Assembly: GCA_964632355.1 (NCBI GenBank)
Contig: CAZWBW010000001.1
Span: 1 to 64,000 of the forward strand
DNA: 64,000 bases
Reading direction: 5' to 3'
Source: JALOAP01 sp964632355
GTDB taxonomy: Bacteria; Chloroflexota; Dehalococcoidia; Tepidiformales; Tepidiformaceae
The position numbers and the translations under genes were made by a program. Below the pieces are notes generated by a model. The model was not told the DNA's origin. It saw nothing but the letters and a program-made list of their open reading frames with translations, and searched no databases. Position 1 is the first letter of the stretch, and the number at the start of each line of letters is the position of its first letter. Positions 1-7,476 of the stretch are shown piece after piece.

Positions 1-78
1 GAAGAGGACAGTTTGGGGCACCGCCTCAGCGGCAGGGGCTTCCTCGACCATGCCGGGCGCTTCGGCTACTTCGCTCAT
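1..78 (-). CDS. Partial CDS, N-terminus only, unknown product
   Basis: The first 26 codons of a minus-strand gene are present and the rest lies beyond the left edge. The ATG at 78-76 overlaps the TGA of the upstream membrane-protein gene as ATGA, so the two are translationally coupled. The visible residues are Ala/Glu/Pro-rich and acidic (MSEVAEAPGMVEEAP), with no recognisable domain. Only the start position and the operon relation to the Chlor_Arch_YYY protein can be supported. Confidence 0.6.
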   Translation of the reverse strand, partial: MSEVAEAPGMVEEAPAAEAVPQTVLF

Positions 79-2501
79 GACGTCTCCACCACTTCATACC
101 GTGGTAGTCGGTACACCCGCAGGTCGCCGCTTTCGAAGACCGTGTCGAGGAATGTGTCGAACGGGGTCATGTGCTCGCGAGGGTAGCGGCGCAACTCCTC
201 CCGCCCAACGACGACGAACTCCGCGTCGAGCCTTCGCATCAGGCGCAGCACGTCGGCCGGGTCGTCGTTCAGGTACACGGCGTCGACCATTTCCTGTCGC
301 GCCGAGAACTGCTCGTTGTTCGCCGCGCTCACGCCTCGCCACTGTACCTCGTGGAAGTACCAGCCGATGGGCGTGCTCGAACCCGTCCGCGCGGCAATGC
401 GTCCCGCGTCGCTGTAATCCACGCTGGCGTCCACCAGGCGCACCTGGCCGTCTTCTCCAACCGCGTATCGGCGTCCCGTGGTTTCGATCACGACATCCCC
501 GGCATTCGTGTGGTCCGCGATCCAGCGTGTGAGAGCGTATTCGTCGGGGTCGTTCCGGGCGAGGAAGGCGAGGCCGTCGGCGGTGTTATCGCCGCTCGAA
601 CTGAAGCCGTTCGTGCGGTTCGGCATCGCGATAAGCGGGTAGACGAGCCCCGCCGCGACCAGGACGAGCGCCGGCGCAGCCAGCCACGCGAACGTCGGCC
701 GCAGCTGCATTGCCCGGCGAACGGCTACCGCCAGCGCCACGCCGCCGGCGAGCGAGAGCAGCACCCACGCCTGGTACGAAAGCTTGAAGACGGTGTTCAG
801 CCGCGGCGCCGAGTCAAAGAAGATGTCTTTGATAAGGAAGAGTTCGGCGCCGTAGAGCAGCAGCGCACCCACCCCTGCAAGCGCCACAACGCCCGCGGCG
901 GCGCTTCGGCGCCAGGCAGTTGCGATCGTGGCGCCGGCCAGCAGCCACGTGGCGACCCCGTACGCCGCAAGCGTCACCCAGCCCCCGGCGCCCCGGGCCT
1001 CGAACCCGTTGTGGAGATCGCCGCGAGCCGCTGCGAGCAATGCCCACCCCAGGAACGGCAGCAGCGGCGCAGGCAGTGCGAACGCCAGGGAGTCCAGCAG
1101 CACCCGCGGGTTCGTGCCGCGCAGGGCCCACGTGAGCGCTACCAGGGCAGCCGCGAGCAGCGGGCCGAACTGGAGGAACGCGTGGGCCGGCCGCGTCCCT
1201 TCGCCCACGTAGGCGTACAACCCCGACGCCTGCGACGAAAACGTCAGATACCACGGGAGATAGGCGATCACCGCGAGGACGAACACGGGTGCCAGGTAGG
1301 TGAGTGAATTCCCGATGGCCGGGAGCGCACGTTCGCGCCGCAGGTTGCGCAGCAGAACCGCCCCGGCGAACACGCAGCAGAACGTGATGACGTCCCACGT
1401 GTTCTGGAACGCGAGCCCCCCGAGGACGAGCGCCACCGCGATGCCCGGCCATGGTGCCCGCACGTGGGTTCGCCAGTCGAGTCGCCGCCGCCCCCGCCAC
1501 CACGCCAGCGCCAGCCCCAGCGCCAGCAGCACCACGGGGATCGCCATTACGTGCGGGTGCAGGTCGCCGAGGAGGAAGCTGAAGAACGGGAATTCCGTGA
1601 TCGTGCCCGGGATGATTCGACTGCCGCGCCACCAGAACCAGAACTCCGTCGGGTACCACGAATCGGTCCGGGGCTGCCCTGCTGGCCCCTCGTAGCATTC
1701 GGTGGCTGGGTCGCCGATTTCGCACGGCAGGAGCCACTCGACCCCCATCCAGCGGTACAGCCGCTCGTTGTAGCGCTCGTGTGCGGCGCTCCATTCGAAG
1801 ATCGCCGAAAGCGAACCCACCGCCAGCAGCAACACGATCGCCGCCACGGCCGCACCCGGTGCCCAAACGCGAAGCCGCGGGCCGAATACCCAGCGGCCAA
1901 GCGCTACCGCCAGCGATGCGATGCCCGTCGCCGAGGCCGCAAAGGTGTACGCCAGCCCGAGGTTGTACCCGATCGACGACGGCACGTCCGCGAGCCGCGT
2001 CAGCAGGCCGACCTGCAGATAGCCGAAGTAGTAGTAGCTCGCCCGCTTCCCCGCGAGCCACGGGTCGCGCGGCGGGTAGTCGTCCGACTCCAGCGTCGCG
2101 TTCAGGTACAGGAAGTCCATCGGCTGTTCGGTGCCGACGATCTCCGGGTTGTAGCCGCGAAACGCGACGTAGCCGAAGAAAAACAGCGTGAACAGCCCCG
2201 CCACCGCGATCAGCGACGGCCACTGAAACCTGACGGTCCCGGCGAAACGGCGGTCCCGGCCCGCCACCGCGACACTCACGATCGCCACAGCGGCGACCGC
2301 GAGCAGGTATCCCCCGCGCCCCGGTGGCAGCACCGAAGCCGTTCGCAGGATGAAGTAGGTCCAGCCGCTCAGAAGCAGCCCGGCCGCGAAGCTCAGCCCC
2401 GTGCCAGCGTCGGGCAGCCGTCGCAGCAGCGCGAACGTGATTGGCAGCGCCGCTACGGCGACGAGCAGCGCAGCCGCCCAGAACGCCAGCACCTGGCTCA
2501 T
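75..2501 (-). CDS. Chlor_Arch_YYY-type (DUF2298) polytopic membrane protein
   Basis: This 808-residue, very hydrophobic protein has many predicted membrane segments from residue 5 onward. The short motif KRASYYYFGY in the N-terminal quarter is the tyrosine run that gave its name to the Chlor_Arch_YYY family, known mainly from Chloroflexi and archaea. Members resemble membrane glycosyltransferases and O-mannosyltransferase-like proteins, but no activity is established. The C-terminal 200 residues are more soluble (ALTRWIADHTNAGDVVIE) and resemble the extracytoplasmic tail of such enzymes. The ATG at 2501 has an AAGGAG ribosome site that includes the stop codon of ftsY, so translation is probably coupled to ftsY. 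The next gene overlaps its stop by ATGA. Confidence 0.85.
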   Translation of the reverse strand: MSQVLAFWAAALLVAVAALPITFALLRRLPDAGTGLSFAAGLLLSGWTYFILRTASVLPPGRGGYLLAVAAVAIVSVAVAGRDRRFAGTVRFQWPSLIAVAGLFTLFFFGYVAFRGYNPEIVGTEQPMDFLYLNATLESDDYPPRDPWLAGKRASYYYFGYLQVGLLTRLADVPSSIGYNLGLAYTFAASATGIASLAVALGRWVFGPRLRVWAPGAAVAAIVLLLAVGSLSAIFEWSAAHERYNERLYRWMGVEWLLPCEIGDPATECYEGPAGQPRTDSWYPTEFWFWWRGSRIIPGTITEFPFFSFLLGDLHPHVMAIPVVLLALGLALAWWRGRRRLDWRTHVRAPWPGIAVALVLGGLAFQNTWDVITFCCVFAGAVLLRNLRRERALPAIGNSLTYLAPVFVLAVIAYLPWYLTFSSQASGLYAYVGEGTRPAHAFLQFGPLLAAALVALTWALRGTNPRVLLDSLAFALPAPLLPFLGWALLAAARGDLHNGFEARGAGGWVTLAAYGVATWLLAGATIATAWRRSAAAGVVALAGVGALLLYGAELFLIKDIFFDSAPRLNTVFKLSYQAWVLLSLAGGVALAVAVRRAMQLRPTFAWLAAPALVLVAAGLVYPLIAMPNRTNGFSSSGDNTADGLAFLARNDPDEYALTRWIADHTNAGDVVIETTGRRYAVGEDGQVRLVDASVDYSDAGRIAARTGSSTPIGWYFHEVQWRGVSAANNEQFSARQEMVDAVYLNDDPADVLRLMRRLDAEFVVVGREELRRYPREHMTPFDTFLDTVFESGDLRVYRLPRYEVVETS

Positions 2502-2510
2502 GCGGGCTCC

Positions 2511-3668
2511 TTAGGAGAGCAGTGAGTCGACGAACTCCCTGGCGTCGAACGGCGCGAGGTCGTCCATCCCTTCGCCTGTTCCGATGAACCGAACCGGGAT
2601 ATCCAGTTCGTGAGCGATGGCGAAGGCTATCCCGCCCTTGGCCGTACCGTCCAGCTTCGCGAGGACAATGCCGGTCACGCCCACAGCCTCGGTAAAGGTG
2701 CGCGCCTGCATCAGTCCGTTCTGGCCGGTCGTCGCATCGAGCACCAGCAGCGTCTCGTGCGGCGCGTCGGGGTGGTTGCGCTTCACGATCCGATGGATCT
2801 TCTTGAGCTCCTCCATCAGGTTCGACTTCGTGTGCAGCCGCCCCGCTGTGTCGATGATCACGATGTCCGCCCGCCCGTTGTCGGCTGCCGAAACGGTATC
2901 GAACACCACGGCTCCGGGGTCTGCGCCAGGCTGATGCGCGACCACCCGCACGCCGACGCGGTCGCCCCACACCTTGAGCTGGTCGATCGCTGCCGCCCGG
3001 AACGTATCCGCCGCGCCGAGGATCACCCGTGCCCCGTCGCGTTTGAATGCATGCGCCATCTTCGCGATGGTCGTCGTCTTCCCGGCGCCGTTTACGCCCA
3101 CGACCAGCAGGATGAGCAGTTCGGGGACCGGCTGCCGCACCCACGCCGGCGGCTCACGGTGCGGCGCCTCGAGGATCGCGATCAGCTCCTCGCGCAGGAT
3201 TTCGCGGACCTGCGCAGCCTGCTTCACGCCCTCGTCTTTCACGCGCTTCCGAACAGCGTTGAGGATCGTCTCCGTCGTTTCCAGCCCGACGTCCGAACCC
3301 AGCAGGATCTCCTCGAGTTCCTCGTACAGGCTCTCGTCGAAGTCCGCGCGCTGGAACAGCCCGGCGATCCGCCCGAACAGACCGCGCCGCGTCCGCTCGG
3401 TCGCCCGCTCCGTTTGCTCCTGGAGGATCCTGCGGTCCTCCGCCGTCAGTTCGTAGTCGTCGTACTCCTCTTCGTACTCGCCGAACTCCTCGGCGTCGGC
3501 CTCGGCCCGGGCGTCCTGCTCGAGGGCCGCTTCCTCCTCCGCCTCCTGTGCTGCGAGGGCCTCGAGCTCCGCCTCGATCTCCTCGTCGCTTACGTACTCT
3601 TCTTCTTCGACTTCAACCGCCGGTTGCGGTTGTTCTTCTTCTTTTTTCTTCCTGCGCCAGAACCGCAC
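2511..3668 (-). CDS. ftsY: Signal recognition particle receptor FtsY
   Basis: This 385-residue SRP-receptor GTPase docks ribosome-SRP complexes at the membrane for co-translational insertion. Residues 10-75 form a strongly acidic region typical of FtsY A-domains, and residues 75-170 form the helical N domain. The G domain shows GVNGAGKTTT (191-200, P loop), DTFRAAA, DTAGRLHTK and AKLDGTAKGG. I chose the GTG at 3668 because AAGGAG lies six bases before it; a longer reading frame upstream has no ribosome site. In many bacteria ftsY follows rnc-smc, but here it is separated from them by nadA and the zinc-finger cluster and lies on the other strand. It is followed directly by the Chlor_Arch_YYY gene. 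Confidence 0.96.
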   Translation of the reverse strand: MRFWRRKKKEEEQPQPAVEVEEEEYVSDEEIEAELEALAAQEAEEEAALEQDARAEADAEEFGEYEEEYDDYELTAEDRRILQEQTERATERTRRGLFGRIAGLFQRADFDESLYEELEEILLGSDVGLETTETILNAVRKRVKDEGVKQAAQVREILREELIAILEAPHREPPAWVRQPVPELLILLVVGVNGAGKTTTIAKMAHAFKRDGARVILGAADTFRAAAIDQLKVWGDRVGVRVVAHQPGADPGAVVFDTVSAADNGRADIVIIDTAGRLHTKSNLMEELKKIHRIVKRNHPDAPHETLLVLDATTGQNGLMQARTFTEAVGVTGIVLAKLDGTAKGGIAFAIAHELDIPVRFIGTGEGMDDLAPFDAREFVDSLLS

Positions 3669-3742
3669 GCAGCGCTCCTTGCCGGGTGATGTTCCATCGA
3701 TGGTACGGATCGGGGGACCAACCGTACACGCACACAAACGAA

Positions 3743-3768
3743 CACCGGGGCGAACGAGCGCCCCGGTG
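3743..3768 (-). terminator. Intrinsic terminator after nadA
   Basis: Perfect 10-bp GC-rich stem (CACCGGGGCG / CGCCCCGGTG) with loop AACGAG, located 30 bp beyond the nadA stop. On the minus strand it is followed by a T-rich stretch (TTCGTTTGTG). It separates nadA from ftsY. Confidence 0.7.
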
Positions 3769-3797
3769 ACCTGTCTGAGTCCCTTCCTGTTCCTGCC

Positions 3798-5012
3798 CTA
3801 GGGAAGCGCCAGCATCCGCTCGAGCGCGACCAGCGACCACTTCCGCGTCTCGTCGTCCACGCGGATTTCGTTGATCACATGCCCGGCCGTGAGCCCTTCG
3901 AGCACCCACGCCACGTACGCCGGGTGGATGCGGTACATGGTGCTGCACGGGCAGACCACCGGGTCGAGGCAGAACACCGTCTTGTCGGGATTCTTCTGCG
4001 CGAGCCGGTTCACCAGGTTGATCTCCGTGCCGACTGCCCACGCGCTGCCCGCTGGCGCCTCCGAAATGACGCGGACGATCTTTTCGGTCGAACCGTAGTC
4101 ATCCGCCGCCTGGACCACTTCCCAGCGGCATTCCGGGTGCACGATAACGTTGATGCCCGGGTATTCCTTGCGGGCCTTCTCGATCTGCTCCACCGTGAAG
4201 CGCTGGTGCGTGCTGCAGTGGCCCTGCCACAGGATGACCTTCGCCTTCTCGATCTGTTCGGGCGTCACGCCGCCGTTCGGCACGCGGTAGTTCCAGACCA
4301 CCATCTCCTCGAGCGGAATGCCCATGGCGTAGCCGGTGTTCCGGCCAAGGTGCTGGTCCGGGAAGAACAGGATCTTCTCGCCCCGTTCGAACGCCCAGCG
4401 GAATGCCCGGTCGGCGTTGCTCGAGGTGCACACCATGCCGCCGTGCTCGCCGACGAACGCCTTCAGGCTCGCGGCGCTGTTCATATAGGTGATCGGCACC
4501 ACCGTCGTGTCGTCGCCAAGCACCTCCGTGATGGTGTCCCAGGCTTCGTACACGTCGTCGGGGTCTGCCATGTCGGCCATCGAACAGCCCGCCGCCATGT
4601 TCGGCAGAATCACCCGCACCTCCGGCCGCGTCAGGATGTCCGCCGACTCGGCCATGAAGTGCACACCGCAGAACACCACGTACTCGGCGTCCTTCTGCGC
4701 CGCGGCATGCTGCGCGAGCTTGAACGAGTCGCCCGTGTAGTCGGCGTACTGGATGACTTCGTTGCGCTGGTAGTGGTGGCCGAGGATGACGAGCTTCGAA
4801 CCCAGCTTTGCCCGGGCCGCCCGGATCCGGCGGTCGAGCTCCTCCGGGCTCGCCTTCAGATACGCACGAGGAATATCCTGCTGCCAGCTCACGAACGCCG
4901 GTTCGTCGGCTAGCGGGATGGGTACCAGCGTATCCGTCGGACACGTCTCCGGGTCGTTGTAATAGGCGCGCTTGGCCTCGATGGTTTCCGTCGAACTCGT
5001 CGCGAGCGTCAT
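3798..5012 (-). CDS. nadA: Quinolinate synthase NadA
   Basis: This 404-residue 4Fe-4S enzyme condenses iminoaspartate with dihydroxyacetone phosphate to quinolinate in de novo NAD synthesis. Recognisable stretches are LGHHYQRNEVIQYADYTGDS, VVFCGVHFMAESADIL, MVCTSSNA, VHPECRWEV and the C-terminal CLDPVVCPCSTMYRIHP. The cysteines in FCGVHF, VCTSS and PECRW fit the three cluster-ligand positions of the family. I chose the ATG at 5012, preceded by GGGGA; an in-frame ATG at 5042 lies inside the operator-like palindrome and would add ten unconserved residues. No nadB or nadC is adjacent, so the gene stands alone behind its own control region and terminator. Confidence 0.96.
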   Translation of the reverse strand: MTLATSSTETIEAKRAYYNDPETCPTDTLVPIPLADEPAFVSWQQDIPRAYLKASPEELDRRIRAARAKLGSKLVILGHHYQRNEVIQYADYTGDSFKLAQHAAAQKDAEYVVFCGVHFMAESADILTRPEVRVILPNMAAGCSMADMADPDDVYEAWDTITEVLGDDTTVVPITYMNSAASLKAFVGEHGGMVCTSSNADRAFRWAFERGEKILFFPDQHLGRNTGYAMGIPLEEMVVWNYRVPNGGVTPEQIEKAKVILWQGHCSTHQRFTVEQIEKARKEYPGINVIVHPECRWEVVQAADDYGSTEKIVRVISEAPAGSAWAVGTEINLVNRLAQKNPDKTVFCLDPVVCPCSTMYRIHPAYVAWVLEGLTAGHVINEIRVDDETRKWSLVALERMLALP

Positions 5013-5030
5013 GGCAGTTCCCCTTTCGGG

Positions 5031-5055
5031 ACTTAGTGTCATTGTGACACTAAGT
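5031..5055 (-). promoter_or_regulatory. Perfect 11-bp inverted repeat upstream of nadA, candidate NAD-responsive operator
   Basis: Arms ACTTAGTGTCA (5031-5041) and TGACACTAAGT (5045-5055) are exact reverse complements around TTG. The element sits 19 bp before the nadA start, where repressor binding would block transcription. NAD genes are commonly controlled by NrtR, NadR/NiaR or NadQ repressors. The TAGTGTCA half-site reminds me of Nudix-type NrtR sites, but the regulator identity is inference because no regulator gene is nearby. Confidence 0.65.
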
Positions 5056-5185
5056 CAGGAACCCAACTTGTCACGCCACGGGGTTCCCTGTCAAGCGCTT
5101 GACGCCAATCCGGTCATTTATTGACGAACTCGCCCCAGCGTTACCGGCTGTCGACTAAGTGGATACGAGTCACCTGTTTGTTGGA

Positions 5186-5215
5186 TTGTGCGCCCGTGCT
5201 GACCGCCTCTAGACT
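5186..5215 (+). promoter_or_regulatory. Possible sigma-70-type promoter
   Basis: TTGTGC (5186-5191) and TAGACT (5210-5215) are separated by 18 bp and lie 38 bp before the start of the downstream hypothetical gene. The -35 is weak. Confidence 0.3.
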
Positions 5216-5253
5216 TGTGCACCGGGAGCGGCCTCGCTTCCCGCGAGGAGAGA

Positions 5254-5667
5254 ATGACAGCCCAACAGATCTGCCCCCACACCGCGCGCTCCTGGACGCA
5301 GCCCGAGGAGTTCGTGCTTCGTCCGGCGGTGCACACGGGCCGGGGCTGGCGCTACGCCCACGTGGAGCAGGTTTGTAGCGACTGTGGCGAACCCCTGCGC
5401 GCATTCCGCGTCGATCTCCGGGGGCTGGAATCGCTCGGCAGGCACTACCGCATCGTGTTCGAAGAAAACCGCGTTCGCGAAGGGAACGGCTATCGGCTCG
5501 TGGCCGCGCGCGATGAGCAGCCGCACATCGTGCTCACCCAGTCCGCGTCTGTCGCGGGGCCGTCGTTCGATGTGGACCCGCCCATCCCGTGCACCGCGAT
5601 AGCGGCAGCGTTCGAAGACGACTACCCTTTTGCGCTCGTCCGCGAAGTGACTCTCGGCCAGGCCTAG
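5254..5667 (+). CDS. Hypothetical protein with a CxxC pair
   Basis: This 137-residue soluble protein is not recognised. The ATG at 5254 follows GAGGAGAG. It contains one CxxC pair in VEQVCSDCGEPLRAFRVDLR (about residues 42-45), possibly half of a metal site, and otherwise a mixed alpha/beta composition with no signal peptide. Its TAG shares the CTAG tetranucleotide at 5664-5667 with the stop of the convergent gene on the other strand, so the two 3' ends overlap by four bases. A real gene is likely because of the ribosome site and normal third-position GC bias. Confidence 0.7.
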   Translation: MTAQQICPHTARSWTQPEEFVLRPAVHTGRGWRYAHVEQVCSDCGEPLRAFRVDLRGLESLGRHYRIVFEENRVREGNGYRLVAARDEQPHIVLTQSASVAGPSFDVDPPIPCTAIAAAFEDDYPFALVREVTLGQA

Positions 5668-6035
5668 CGGCGTTTCGAACGTTTCCTGCCCTGCCGCGGC
5701 TTCACCCACTGGCGGCTGATGATCCAGCGCGTCAGGAATCGCGACAGCGCAAGTCCCATCAGCACCGCGGAAAAGATGAACAGCAGGTTCATCGGCAGGG
5801 TGTTGCCATCCGACCCCTGCGAAATGATGCCGGCGGAAACACCTGCCCAGGTACCCAGGAAGACGCCGAACGCAAACGCAAAGAACACCGGGAAGGTCCG
5901 CCAGCGCCACTCGGGCATTGGGACCACGGTAGGTTCGCGGCCGGACTCCTGTTGGGCTGGAGCTGCCGATTCGGTTTCAGCGACCGCGGACGAGCCGCGG
6001 GAACGGCGGCGGCGACGGCGTGCAGCAGCACTCAT
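5664..6035 (-). CDS. Small two-helix membrane protein with basic ends
   Basis: This 123-residue protein starts at an ATG overlapping the stop of the upstream zinc-finger gene (ATGA, 6032-6035). It has an Arg-rich N-terminus (AAARRRRRRSRG), an Ala/Glu linker, two membrane helices (about residues 47-67 and 80-98), and a very basic C-terminus ending KPRQGRKRSKRR. The positive-inside rule puts both ends in the cytoplasm. A longer GTG start at 6077 is possible but would lack the coupling. Function is unknown. It is third in a tightly coupled cluster with two small Cys-rich proteins. Confidence 0.75.
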   Translation of the reverse strand: MSAAARRRRRRSRGSSAVAETESAAPAQQESGREPTVVPMPEWRWRTFPVFFAFAFGVFLGTWAGVSAGIISQGSDGNTLPMNLLFIFSAVLMGLALSRFLTRWIISRQWVKPRQGRKRSKRR

Positions 6036-6262
6036 CGCGCCGGTATCCCGTAACGAAGACGAAATGCCACGTGACACCTCATGCAGAGCGGTACGACGTC
6101 TCGGCCCAGGAGTTCGCGAAACCCAATCTCATGCGTTCCGCACGGAATGCCCTCCTCGTTGATGCGGGCATCGGGGTAGTGGAACAGCCCACCACAGTCC
6201 GCGCACACGAGAACACTTCGGTTACCAATGGGCTCGCGGCATTCAACACATCGACCATTCAT
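6032..6262 (-). CDS. Small zinc-binding protein (76 aa)
   Basis: Short, Cys/His-rich protein: CVECREPIGN near the N-terminus, then VCADCGGLFHYPD, a Cys-His pair (PCGTHEIGF) and CMRCHVAFR. Four pairs of potential ligands suggest two treble-clef or ribbon-type zinc sites. The ATG at 6262 overlaps the TGA of the upstream gene (ATGA), and its own TGA overlaps the next ATG the same way. Conserved CxxC spacing and coupling on both sides support it. Molecular role is unknown; nucleic-acid or protein binding is a guess. Confidence 0.75.
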   Translation of the reverse strand: MNGRCVECREPIGNRSVLVCADCGGLFHYPDARINEEGIPCGTHEIGFRELLGRDVVPLCMRCHVAFRLRYGIPAR

Positions 6263-6636
6263 TGCCGCCCTGGCTGCGGCAGGTGCTTCCTCTGGAAGAG
6301 GTACACGCCGCTGCTCGTTTTGCGATGAACGATCTCGCCACGGTCGGCTGCCTCGGCCAGCATCGTTTCGCTGATGCCGATATACAGCGCGGCCTCGCTG
6401 AGATCGAGGATGTCCTCGAGGCTGTTGTCGTATTTCTCCGGGTGCAGACAGCGGTCGCAGCCGAACTCGAGCGCCATGTGCTCTTCGTTGATCCAGACCT
6501 GCCCGCAGTCCTTGCCGGGGATGTCCTGGCGCTGGTTCAGGTGGTACGGCTGAGCACAGGAGTTGCAGAACGCCTGGGTCTGCGGGGTCAGTGCCTCGCC
6601 ACAGACGGAGCAAATTGTCGCACTTGTCATAGTCAT
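6259..6636 (-). CDS. Zinc-ribbon protein with a C-terminal MerR/excisionase-like helix-turn-helix
   Basis: This 125-residue protein begins with a double zinc ribbon: CSVCGEALT, FCNSCAQPYHL, KDCGQVW and FGCDRCLHPEKY. The last 50 residues (SEAALYIGISETMLAEAADR, then EIVHRKTSSGVYLFQRKHL) look like a winged helix-turn-helix of the excisionase/MerR kind. It is first of three genes coupled by ATGA overlaps. I chose the ATG at 6636; a longer frame exists but has no better ribosome site. Probably a small DNA-binding regulator, with target unknown. Confidence 0.7.
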   Translation of the reverse strand: MTMTSATICSVCGEALTPQTQAFCNSCAQPYHLNQRQDIPGKDCGQVWINEEHMALEFGCDRCLHPEKYDNSLEDILDLSEAALYIGISETMLAEAADRGEIVHRKTSSGVYLFQRKHLPQPGRQ

Positions 6637-6759
6637 CGCGAACTCGCGTTCGATCTTACTCCATCCTTGACGCGCTCGAAACGGCGCCCATATGATCATG
6701 CAACTTTAGCAATTTCCCCCTGCACGAACAGGCCGGCGCTCCCATTGGCTGGAGGTGAG

Positions 6760-7473
6760 GTGCCACTGGCCACGCCAGAAACGTACGACGCACTCTACGA
6801 GCGACTTGGCATCAAGCCGCTGCCCGCCGACCTCCTCCGGGAGGCACTGACGCACGCCTCCTACCTGAACGAAACCGACGCAGAGGCAACTTCCAACGAA
6901 CGGCTCGAGTTCCTCGGCGATGCCGTGCTCGGCGTCGTCATCGCGAACGAACTCTTCAAGAAGTACCCCAGCGCCGGCGAAGGCGAACTCACTCGCATGC
7001 GCGCCGAGGTGGTGCAGCGCAGCGCCCTCGCCCGCGTTGCCGAACGGCTCGACCTCGGCGCGTACTTCATCCTTGGCCGCGGCGAAGAGGCTGCCGGTGG
7101 GCGTTCCCGCGACCGCAACCTCGCTGGCCTCTTCGAAGCCGTGGTCGGCGCCATCTTCTGCGCTCACGGGTTCCGCTCCGCCCAGGCATTCATCCTTCGC
7201 TCGCTGAAGCCCGAGCTCCAGCAGCTCTCTCGCGAAGGCGCACCAATCGACGCGAAGTCGAGTCTTCAACATCTTGTCCAGGCGCGCTGGCATGAACCGC
7301 CTGATTATGTGACGGTAGTGGAAGAAACGGGCGGGCCCGGCCGCCGCTTCGTTGTGGAGGTCCGGGCCGGCGGCGTAACCCTCGGGCGGGGCGAGGGATC
7401 GAGCAAGCGCGCGGCGCAGCAATCCGCCGCACGCGAAGCCGTAGCTCGCCTACACGCTGAAAACGAGGGCTAG
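6760..7473 (+). CDS. rnc: Ribonuclease III
   Basis: This 237-residue endonuclease for double-stranded RNA acts in rRNA processing. The RNase III signature NERLEFLGDAVLG is complete, including the catalytic Glu and Asp, and the second acidic site appears in NLAGLFEAVVGAIF. A double-stranded-RNA-binding domain occupies the last 70 residues (DAKSSLQHLVQARWHEPP to SSKRAAQQSAAREAV). I chose the GTG at 6760 because GGAGG ends four bases before it; no ATG fits. The gene ends three bases before smc, the usual rnc-smc operon. Confidence 0.93.
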   Translation: MPLATPETYDALYERLGIKPLPADLLREALTHASYLNETDAEATSNERLEFLGDAVLGVVIANELFKKYPSAGEGELTRMRAEVVQRSALARVAERLDLGAYFILGRGEEAAGGRSRDRNLAGLFEAVVGAIFCAHGFRSAQAFILRSLKPELQQLSREGAPIDAKSSLQHLVQARWHEPPDYVTVVEETGGPGRRFVVEVRAGGVTLGRGEGSSKRAAQQSAAREAVARLHAENEG

Positions 7474-7476
7474 CGC

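Noticed and set aside
814..3144. A 776-codon frame across ftsY and the YYY gene on the same strand, different phase
   Set aside because: Arg/Pro/Gly-rich out-of-frame translation of two certain genes.
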